Made by a program: the position numbers and the translations under genes
DNA from: Acanthacorydalis orientalis
Taxonomy: Eukaryota; Arthropoda; Insecta; Megaloptera; Corydalidae
Direction of reading: 5' to 3'
Assembly: GCA_034766995.1 (NCBI GenBank)
Contig: CM068317.1
Location: 31,853,501-31,917,500 of the forward strand
Length of the DNA: 64,000 nucleotides
The notes under the pieces: model-generated
Told to the model about the DNA's origin: nothing
Seen by the model: only the letters and a program-made list of their open reading frames with translations
Databases searched by the model: none
Shown here: positions 56,311-64,000 of the stretch, one piece after another
Position numbering within the stretch: position 1 is the first letter of the stretch
Layout of the letters: every line of letters starts with the position of its first letter

Positions 56311-56741
56311 CCTTTGCATATATATATATGTATATGTATATAGACACATCATACACACATATATACATACACAATACATACTTGAATACACATACACACA
56401 TCGGATAGTACAAACACAAATGGCTATAATCATATAATGTTATCATTATACGATTATAATGTCTAGCATAAAAAAATAGTAAGACATCATATTTGTTTTG
56501 TATAAAAAATGCTAAAAGTAAAACAAAAATAGAATAGTTTATTTAATACAAAATAAATTGTAACTAACTTTAATCCTATTATGTGTGTGCCTTATTTAAA
56601 TATTTATACAATCGTTATGATAAAAATTAATTATTAGTATGTTGTTTCATTTGAATAATGTTCTAAACTTTATCAGTAATTAAAAATTAATTTTTTCACT
56701 AATATTCGCACGTGTTATCTTCCGTTTCCTTTTTTCTCTCA

Positions 56742-56744
<3 letters not shown>

Positions 56745-56796
<52 letters not shown>
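56745..56796. repeat. (TA)n microsatellite, about 52 bp
   Basis: Uninterrupted dinucleotide array. Confidence 0.95.
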
Positions 56797-56798
<2 letters not shown>

Positions 56799-56898
56799 CT
56801 ATGTATATATAAAATCAAAATTATCCACAAAAAAATGTAAAATCACGTTGCAAAAAATAATCTGTCTGCGATAATGTTTGCATAGACATACTAATATT

Positions 56899-56998
<100 letters not shown>

Positions 56999-57009
56999 GG
57001 ATATGTATC

Positions 57010-57164
57010 CATGTCGTCAACTTATTTATTTGGTATGTAGCTTCTGTGATACCCAAATATGTTTATTGTTTCATTCAGTTATATGTACATGCTTGTAATT
57101 GACAAGTGGGCGAGCGCAGCTAGTCCGGGGGGTTGGGAAGTGCAACGAGCAAGCGGCGAGCCCC

Positions 57165-57167
<3 letters not shown>
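57010..57167 (+). repeat. GC-boxed dispersed repeat, copy 1
   Basis: An AT-rich part with ACCCAAATATGTTTATTGTT and TCATTCAGTTATATG leads into a strikingly GC-rich 60 bp box containing GTGGGCGAGCGCAGC, GGGGGGTTGGGAAGTGC and AACGAGCAAGCGGCGAG. The box is followed at once by ATTT and a (TA)n array (57171-57219). The same unit is found inverted at 58764-58980. Compared with that copy, this one lacks about 70 bp between two occurrences of ATATGTTTAT, as expected of a deletion between direct repeats. The family is unknown to me. Confidence 0.85.

Positions 57168-57170
<3 letters not shown>

Positions 57171-57219
<49 letters not shown>
57171..57219. repeat. (TA)n microsatellite at the end of the GC-boxed repeat
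   Basis: AT array directly after the GC box of copy 1, ended by a CATACACAC run. Confidence 0.95.
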
Positions 57220-57223
<4 letters not shown>

Positions 57224-58696
57224 CACACACACATACATATTCAGTTAAATTACGTCTCTTGATTTTCTATCTATTTATAATAGAATGTTCGGTTTTTTTT
57301 CCATTTATAAAAAATTATATCATAATGTATAGTTTATAAAAACTGCATATAAACTAATGTTTCCACAATTTAATTTTTCACTCTTTACATATAAATATTA
57401 AATAATTGATTACTGATTGTAGTTTATGTACATTTTTTTGGCGATGCCATTATAATTTTAAAAACAATCTTGTAATATTTTAAGATATTGTACATACAAT
57501 TTAAAGTAGGAAATTGAAATAGTATATGAGTATGCAATGAGAATGGGAAATAAACGATGGTTAGTATTAGATACCAGAAGTAAATAAAAAGAAGGAAATT
57601 TCTAAGGAAAATAACGAGGAAGTAACGAGGGATTTATAGATTTTATAAAAAATTGGGTATTAGGAAATGAAATTGTACCGAACAAAGTAAAATGGTATGG
57701 TACGGTATTGGTGCACGTCAGTCAGTTCTTTTGTCACGAGGGTGCTTCAGCGGATAAAGCATGTATTATTTTTGGAACTTATATATGGATTTCATGACTT
57801 ATTATTCATGTAAATGTATTCAGATTTGGAGTTAGGGGATTTTCAGGTGAGATTCCTTTTGACTGAAGAACTTCATGAGTTGTGGCCTCATATCATCAGT
57901 CAGGAAGGATGAGTCGTAGTGTCCTCAAACTTTTTCGAACACTTATGATACCTAATAATGTAGGTTGATAATGGTCTTAGAGTCTGATACGTAAATCTAC
58001 TTACTACTTATTATTATTTTTAAATTTTACTCCTCTCTAAACATCCTTAGTAGCTTCTAGTCGTAAAGTCGAATAATATTTAAATAATTTATTAAAAAAA
58101 TGAACATATTGTAAATCACTATTTCAATATTTAGAATATGTTTATAACTTATATCAATGAATTTGGTTCTTATTTCCGGTACATTTATGTATATTCGCTA
58201 AAATTATCACTAAGAAATAATTTTAACTTAACATTGAACATAATTACTAATTTTATTGCCACGTACCGAATGAAAATGAATTTTTTCTTAAATTTATTTG
58301 AAAAAGTTGTATATTTTTAAAAATTTAATTATTTCTCAATGCTTTAAGTTATATCCCAAAAATTAATCAGAATTAAAGTAACATTTATTTGTGTTTTTTT
58401 TTTTTAAAAAAAATACTTTCCCTGAATAAGTAGACTGAATAATGTTTGTAAAGTTGAGATTTAAAGAACAAGTCTGAAATATTGTATTTAAAACAAGACA
58501 GATAATAGATGTGATCAATGTGAAGATTAAATAAGTTATATAAACTTGTTAGAATTGTCTTTAAGAAAAATAAAAAGAAATGAAGCTCAAAGGTAAATAC
58601 AATCAATATTACTGATTTTTTCTCGACCGAAAACGTAGTCGAATTCCTACGTGACGCTTTCGCAAAATGTTTTAATTTTCTAAACTCTATGAAAGT

Positions 58697-58698
<2 letters not shown>
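57220..58698. other. AT-rich stretch with a mixed-composition centre
   Basis: 57690-57960 is more mixed and contains GGTGCTTCAGCGGATAAAGC, which recalls the D-arm of a tRNA, but no matching T-arm follows. The minus frame 58385-58759 ends in the AT array and has no domain. Confidence 0.45.
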
Positions 58699-58756
<58 letters not shown>

Positions 58757-58763
58757 CATACAC
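58699..58763. repeat. (TA)n with TACA tail, at the end of GC-boxed copy 2
   Basis: AT array and a short CATACATA run that adjoin the GC box of the inverted copy. Confidence 0.95.
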
Positions 58764-58980
58764 TAAGGGGTTTCACCCGCTGCTCGTTGCGCACCAACCC
58801 CAGGGGTCGCTGCGCTTGCCCACGTGTCAGTTATAAACTTCTACATGTAACCGAATGAAACAATAAACATATTTTTTTAAGTCATTAATGTCTATATAAT
58901 CATTATTGCAGACAAATTACAAAGTTACTGTTTTATATATGAGATAAACATATTTGGGTACTAGGAAACATCGACGTCAT
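58764..58980 (-). repeat. GC-boxed dispersed repeat, copy 2
   Basis: On the minus strand this copy reads ATGACGTCGATGTTTCCTAG, ACCCAAATATGTTTATCTC, then a stretch absent from copy 1, then ATGTTTATTGTTTCATTCG, ACACGTGGGCAAGCGCAGCG, GGGGTTGGTGCGCAACGAGC and AGCGGGTGAAACCCCTTA before the (TA)n array. Gene content is nil. Both copies place the simple repeat on the same side of the box, as if the AT run were the tail of the element. Confidence 0.85.
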
Positions 58981-59025
58981 TCATAAATAAGTCGACGTTA
59001 TCGAAATGTTTTTATGGATAATTTA

Positions 59026-59030
<5 letters not shown>

Positions 59031-59078
<48 letters not shown>
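59031..59078. repeat. (TA)n microsatellite, about 48 bp
   Basis: Dinucleotide array followed by a short AATAAT run. Confidence 0.95.
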
Positions 59079-59081
<3 letters not shown>

Positions 59082-59261
59082 ATAATAATATGCGAAATTA
59101 ACAATTGTATCTTAAATAAGAAAATAAAAAATTAAACTATTAAACTAATTCTGTTTGTTATTTTTTGTGTATTTGAATGTAGTAAAACTTGAGGGATTAA
59201 AAAAAGGTATTAATATTTACTGAATGTATTGTTCTTATTTATAATTTTATTACTATTAAAT

Positions 59262-59285
59262 ATTCTTTTTTTGTTTCAGGTAAGA
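59262..59285 (+). other. Possible recursive splice site (ratchet point)
   Basis: TTTTTTGTTTCAG|GTAAG joins a pyrimidine tract and a 3' acceptor (AG at 59278-59279) directly to a strong 5' donor (GT at 59280-59281). Zero-length exons of exactly this form are used to remove very long introns stepwise, as described in Drosophila and vertebrates. CTATTAAAT about 25 bp upstream could serve as a branch region. The setting, tens of kilobases without a coding exon, suits a giant intron. By chance such a junction can arise in T-rich DNA, and no transcript evidence is available here. Confidence 0.35.
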
Positions 59286-59559
59286 CGATTGTATTTTATA
59301 AATAATTTGGAGTTAAAAGGTATGTTGTATTAATTTGTAATTTTACATAATAACAGTTGACCTCAATAGGGTAATACATACTAAAAGTAAAATGGAAAGT
59401 GATATATTTAGTTAACATTTAAAGTAAAAATATACGCAGAACACTGAAAAATAAATATTGTGAGTAATAATGACTGGTAAATATACACGAAAATTTCGCT
59501 ACAGTGTAGTTAATAGGTGTTACTTGGCACGTTTAAAACAAATCCTAGAAAACATATTG
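59286..59559. other. AT-rich non-coding stretch
   Basis: No further feature between the splice-like junction and the island. Confidence 0.55.
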
Positions 59560-60030
59560 ACATAAAAAAGACAATGCATGCAGAATGATGTTTCAGCCAA
59601 AATAACATTGATTTTTTATGTATACATTGAGATCAAGCCCGGCCATTTGCACCGAAACGTGTCGGACCGAACAGATCGCGACAATTTCTCTTTAGACTCA
59701 ACGACCGATCATTTATCTGGACGTTTGTACGTCATTCAGTCGCGCTGTATTCGCACTAAGGTGTGAAAAAATTGTCTAAATTTTGTCTTGACCTTGACTG
59801 GACGATCAAGATGTAACAAACATATTTTCGGTTTAAACATAATTACCACATGTAGCGTGAATGTGTGATATTCAGACAGGTCCTTAATTCGATACTCGTT
59901 AATGTAACGATATTTTGCGGAAAAAAATCACGAGTATCATATTGACGTTTTTATGTACCTCTAGTGCAAAAAAAATTATAGATATTTTAATATAACGTGA
60001 AGTGCAAAATCGAATGGCAAGACACTTTAC
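59560..60030. promoter_or_regulatory. GC-richer island with a TGACCTTGA site
   Basis: CG dinucleotides are frequent at 59630-59800. The motifs are a perfect TGACCTTGA (59789-59797, monomeric nuclear-receptor consensus), ACGTTTGTACGTCATT near 59718 and CCGAAACGTGTCGGACCG near 59650, itself partly palindromic. The frame 59578-59766 has no domain. It lies 300 bp downstream of the splice-like junction, so an intronic enhancer is the favoured inference. Confidence 0.3.
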
Positions 60031-60790
60031 AGTACACTTCGTGTTTTTTTTTGTGCAGTATAAAAATTTCTATTACGAACACTTATGGGAAACATATGCA
60101 ATCATTTTGTTCAAGGTTACTTGTTTCTAATACTTCTAGTCAAGTACGTTGCTTTAATCCTCTTTTATAAGTGTATTTTAAAATTTCTAACAAGATTGAA
60201 ACGTATAGGTATATATTTTGTAATAAAATTTAATAAAAATTATAAAGTTATTATACCATTCCACTTTAATCATTTTAGTAACAGCGGATATGCTATTCAG
60301 TTTATCATAAAATATACCACAAATTATAGTTGTTATTTATTTTTTTAAGACATTTTGAATCACTTGAATTACTTTTTTAATATTTAATAACTACAAAGAT
60401 TGAATAATGTATTAGTACCGTATCAACAAGGAGCCAGTTTAGTGAAATATTCTATAAATGTAAAACAACTGACAGCACAACTAAAAACTACATTATCTAC
60501 AACAGAATGTCGAATACGGACTTCATGTCTAGGATAATATAATTAAAAAAATGAGTATATAAGAAAAAGAGAAAAAAAAGAATAAATACAGTATCATTAG
60601 TATATTGCAGTGGAAGTATCTTTAAATGTAGTTTTCTTGGTACAGAAATACAAATAAAAAATAGAAATCAGTTATTATTTAAAGATAAAACATACAAAAG
60701 ACAAACTGTAATAAAGAAGAAATAAAAGAATTGATAAGTAAATTTAATATTGAAGAAATAGAAAAACAAGAATTTTAATTGTATTGTTTT
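60031..60790. other. AT-rich non-coding stretch
   Basis: The plus frame 60085-60348 is Phe/Ile/Lys-rich with no domain. A-rich sequence dominates 60540-60780. Confidence 0.55.
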
Positions 60791-60794
60791 ATAC

Positions 60795-60980
60795 CTGTGA
60801 TTCCATTGATGCATTTTCATAGTGATCTTCGGCCATTTGAATCATTTGAGTTTTTTTTCTCTATTACTAGTTTCAAAATGTATATTTAATTGGATAATTC
60901 TAAATCTTCTTGAAGAAAACAGACGTGTTAAAACTAGAAGTTCAAATGATCGAAGGCTACCAAGACAAAAAAACAGTATT
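60795..60980 (+). repeat. Dispersed repeat with a coding relic, copy 2
   Basis: The copy starts with TGTGATTCCATTGATGC and contains GTTAAAACTAGAAGTTCAAA, whose translation LKLEVQMIEGYQDKK parallels LKLEVKIRNESYPKG of copy 1 before a stop. GATCTTCGGCCATTTGAATC on the left is inverted at TTCAAATGATCGAAGG on the right, so part of the copy can fold back. Coding-like scraps continue to about 61130 (a KILAFNKNEAAYKMNTDLL segment at about 61065-61120). Confidence 0.5.
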
Positions 60981-61137
60981 ATAAAAAAATAAAATAGGAG
61001 AAGCATTCAAAGAGGAATTTTGTATAAAAGTACAGGAGTAAATTGAGTAAAAAAATCTACAATCATTTAAAATACTGGCATTTAATAAAAATGAGGCAGC
61101 ATATAAGATGAATACTGATCTATTACAAGAGAAAAAA

Positions 61138-61412
61138 TATTGTCACTCTTAGAATCCGAATGTAGACTTATGAAATTAGAAATGGTAGAATTAAAGAAAG
61201 AAATTATATATTGTATGGTAGAGAGGAATCAAATTTTCACTTCGTAAATTATTGTGAATGAACAGATCCAATATAAGAGACAAATATTAGTCAATCTTAG
61301 AATACGAATGTGCAGATTTAAGAAATTTGAAATGGTATAGATAAAGAAAAAAAAATTTTATAAAGAAAAGGGAAATGAAAATTTATCTTATAAATGATTG
61401 TGAATGAACAGC
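61138..61412 (+). repeat. Two direct repeat units of about 130 bp
   Basis: Both units hold TCTTAGAATMCGAATGTRSA, GAAATGGTAKARWTAAAGAA, a GGAAATGAAAATTT-like or ATCAAATTTTCAC block, and end with GATTGTGAATGAACAG or TATTGTGAATGAACAG (61138-61263 and 61280-61412). They follow copy 2 of the coding-relic repeat and may belong to the same element. Confidence 0.6.
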
Positions 61413-61975
61413 AATTATCTGGCCAACGACCAGACTGAAATGGGTGAAAATAAAATAACAGACAATTAATTAAAAAAAAACGGGCGAAATGAATGAGTCC
61501 TCTATATAGATGAAAATAAATATGGACAGAATTAATGTAAGCATTAAATAGGAAAAATATGTGCACAAGTCAGTATTATTTATCGTGTTAGAAATGAAGA
61601 GCATAAATCAATTAAACTGCATTTTTCATATAGCGAAATATATTTTTGAAGATGTTATTCGATTGTTTAATGGACTTCTTCGTGGTCTTATGAGTACAAT
61701 TATGGTCTTAGGAGTTATTTGATGGTATCATTGATAATCAATAATATAATAATAATATCTTTGATGGTATCTTTAAATAATAACACAAAATTATATTAAC
61801 TTTATTGTTAATTTATAGTGATAACTTATTATAAACAATTCACGCTGAACTCAACGATTTATTTCACAAAAAAATCACTAACAACATTCATTAATCGCAT
61901 AGTGGCTTATGTCAAAACCATTTCACTGACTTAACCTCTTTGTTCTTAATACAATAGATATATCATAAGTAATGA

Positions 61976-61978
<3 letters not shown>
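61413..61978. other. AT-rich non-coding stretch
   Basis: Short duplicated phrases occur at 61680-61760 (GGTCTTA twice, TGATGGTATC twice). No gene is seen. Confidence 0.5.

Positions 61979-62012
<34 letters not shown>
61979..62012. repeat. (TA)n microsatellite, about 34 bp
   Basis: Uninterrupted dinucleotide array. Confidence 0.95.
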
Positions 62013-62017
<5 letters not shown>

Positions 62018-62111
62018 ATTAATTATGTATTGTAATTAAATTATCAAATTATAAATGTAAATTAAAGTAATGTTGTTATAAAATTATATATCAATACAAG
62101 ATAAATATTAA

Positions 62112-62349
62112 CCATTTCCATTCAAGTGTCTCCTTTGAGGGAACATCGTAAATCTAACAAGTAACAATATTGTTTTTTTTTTTATAAAACATGAATTAAT
62201 AAATGTATTTTTGAATTTTCATTTGAGTAAAAAAAATATTTACAATGCTATATCATTTTATTTGAAGGTATTTGTTATTTGCTATTTTGTTAAAAAATAT
62301 GTTCAAGTTGCCGGTAGATGAGGTAAAAAAAATCTCCGAGTGTAAAGGG
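62112..62349. mobile_element. Possible small TTAA-type element
   Basis: TTAA stands on both sides (62108-62111 and 62350-62353). The left end CCATTTCCATTC and the right end, read on the minus strand, CCCTTTACACTC match at 9 of 12 positions. Ends beginning CC(C/A)TTT at TTAA fit piggyBac-like MITEs, as for the element at 6182. At 238 bp it encodes nothing. TTAA is common in this DNA, so the call rests mainly on the end similarity. Confidence 0.35.
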
Positions 62350-63303
62350 TTAATAAAAATAATTAGTATCTTCTTTAATTATTTTGAGTGAAATTAAAAG
62401 ATTAGAATTGAACATTAAAAGGTTGTTATAAATTGTTAAATTTATATTTTTTTTACATTTTATCAATTAGATCTAAGATTTTGATATAATTTAAATATTT
62501 ATTAAATTGTTTACTTTATGTAGACATAAAACAAAATTATTTTTTTACTAGTGGTTTCTTTTTACAGAATAACGCAATATCTTACTTATTTATTAATTTC
62601 CATTTAATATTTTTTTTTTCTAAAAAGAATAAACATTGATATTTGAAGAATTATTCTTTGTTTATTTTTAAGTCGACTTTATAACAAGTTTTGTATAGAA
62701 CAATTACAAGCATATGTGTATATTTGCAATTCGCTTGATTTTTTTTATGTAAAAAAATCTTCTATACACATCGTCCGTTTGATGTGTAATGTCGATGCCT
62801 TTGTGTTGGTTACTCTGTCGAATTTTTATGTCTGTCCAAAATAGTTTATTAGCTTTTCAATATAAACAAAAAAATCTAAACAGTAACACAGCGAACTCAA
62901 GTTGTCAGTTCAATGAAACTTTTAATTCAATGCGAACGAAAGTTTTTGAATTATGATGTTGTATGTGCAGTGAATGTTTTAATGTTCAACATGAAAATTG
63001 GTTTTTATGCATAGCAGTTAATATTTGTCAGTTTTTATTTTCATCTTCTCTCGTTCGTGTGCATATTTTTGTTTAATGAAAATTTTAAAACTCCTTTATT
63101 AAAATAATAATGAAAATATTTTTATCAACTTTTTAAATATTTGGTAACTATTAAAACGTTTATTAATAAAAAAAACCTAACACTCATACTCACAAATATG
63201 TTACTCAAATAATAATTGTTGGAACATCCAAAAAAAATGTTAGATAATATACGAAATACTTCTATGTTTTTTCAGATGTGTTCTTAAAAATTAATTAATC
63301 TGT
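62350..63303. other. AT-rich non-coding stretch
   Basis: A mildly CG-richer patch lies at 62765-63060. No gene or repeat is supportable. Confidence 0.55.
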
Positions 63304-63325
63304 ATATATATATATATATATATAT
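63304..63325. repeat. Short (TA)n run
   Basis: About 22 bp of AT repeat. Confidence 0.9.
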
Positions 63326-63502
63326 GTTTGAATGAAAGTAAAAAAATGTTTATAAAAAACTATTTTTATGTCATTTTCATATATTTCGTTAATAGTCAGT
63401 TGAGCGCGCAAAAAGTGTGAATTTTACTCTAAATGTATTTCTCATAATGAAAAATATTTTTTTTCAAAATTTGAATATTAAAATATTTACGTTTATTAAA
63501 TA

Positions 63503-64000
63503 TTAGGTTGGTGGAAAGTAATTTCGTTTTATGACCTTCAAATTTATGTAAATTTTTCTCTTGATTTTTCTAGCTATTTTAAGTTGTCCAGAACTGTTGA
63601 ACTTTTGAGCAAGATCTCGAATTATTCTGCGTAATTCTGATTCAACTAACGCCTTCAGTTGGTCGTTATGATCTGAAGGACGCCCGCGACCTTCTTCATT
63701 TTCAAGGTTCTTGTCCTCAGTATAAAATTTTTGGAACCATCGTTACACCGTACGTTCCTTAACTGAAAGTATCGTTTAGTTTACAAGCAGTTCCTGCTGC
63801 TTTACCACCCGTTTAGAACTCACAAAAAATGCTCTTATTTGCTTATCCTCCATCTTTAATTCAATAGCCCAATTTGAAGCAAAACTAATATTAAAATCAA
63901 AGTCGATGTTGGCAAAATACAGACCGAAAATTGCACTTTAAAATGATATTAACATCAATACGATGAAATTACAGCATAGAAAAAAATGTAGGTTAGAATT
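63503..64000 (-). mobile_element. Second deleted mariner element, cut by the window edge
   Basis: Starting after TA (63501-63502), TTAGGTTGGTGGAAAGTAAT is a mariner inverted-repeat end. The element runs on the minus strand. Its 5' untranslated part (AATTCTAACC at the very edge of the window) matches the copy at 44893 (ATTCTAACC at about 44930), so only some 30-40 bp including the other terminal repeat lie beyond 64000. The interior keeps the N-terminal transposase half and lacks the catalytic half. Confidence 0.85.
63560..63853 (-). pseudogene. Mariner transposase N-terminal relic
   Basis: From the ATG at 63853 it reads MEDKQIRAFFV, then after shifts VKERTV, RWFQKFYTEDKNLENEEG, RGRPSDHNDQLKALVESE and IRDLAQKFN, the helix-turn-helix half of a mariner transposase. 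It is better preserved in its middle than the copy at 45078, but still has stops and small deletions. After a stretch resembling VLDNLK it jumps to the terminal repeat without the WVPHEL linker that the other copy retains, so the two internal deletions have different ends. Confidence 0.85.

Noticed and set aside
56150..56446. Minus 98-codon frame
   Set aside because: Half of it is microsatellite and the rest has no known motif.
57728..57760. GCTTCAGCGGATAAAGC as a tRNA D-arm or SINE A-box
   Set aside because: No T-arm or B-box follows at the right distance.

Overview
This 64 kb window is very AT-rich eukaryotic DNA, and I can find no intact protein-coding gene in it. By eye G+C is about a quarter. 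About fifty (TA)n microsatellite arrays of 20 to 190 bp, decayed DNA transposons of animal type and GC-richer islands point to an invertebrate animal. The sequence does not let me name the species. There are no bacterial signatures: no operons, ribosome binding sites, rRNA or CRISPR. Nearly all open frames longer than 60 codons are either Tyr-Ile repeats read through (TA)n arrays or chance frames in AT-rich sequence.

The recognisable pieces are mobile-element relics. They include a hAT transposase C-terminal relic on the minus strand (951-1203) with a hAT-like terminus at 1501; two complete non-autonomous hAT elements with exact 8 bp target duplications (11621-12177 and 22305-22712); solo hAT-like ends at 16538 and 26321; a 646 bp TTAA-type (piggyBac-like) element at 6182-6827 and a smaller one at 62112-62349; and two internally deleted mariner elements (44893-45468, and 63503 to the window edge). 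The candidate 8 bp target sites of the hAT-like ends all carry TA at the centre, which fits the Buster branch of hAT.

Other repeats are two tandem arrays of roughly 280 bp units (8394-9557 and 31273-32106); a foldback family (30570-30740, 30940-31089, 33820-33957, 47431-47720); a family with a short coding relic (41709-41980 and 60795-60980); a GC-boxed repeat in two opposite copies that both abut (TA)n (57010-57167 and 58764-58980); and several long hairpins, the best at 48128-48261.

Between the repeats, GC-richer, CpG-containing islands of 250-800 bp recur every few kilobases (about 8.1, 14.7, 20.9, 25.1, 32.5, 35.1, 39.1, 40.8, 42.6, 46.9, 48.9, 53.5, 56.1 and 59.7 kb). They carry TGACGTCA palindromes, CACGTG E-boxes, an octamer and nuclear-receptor half-sites, and look like candidate regulatory elements rather than exons. 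At 59279/59280 a pyrimidine tract, CAG and GTAAG are joined back to back, which is the form of a recursive splice site. The simplest reading, as inference, is that the window lies inside a very long intron or a gene desert around a regulated gene, and has been filled by microsatellites and dead DNA transposons.
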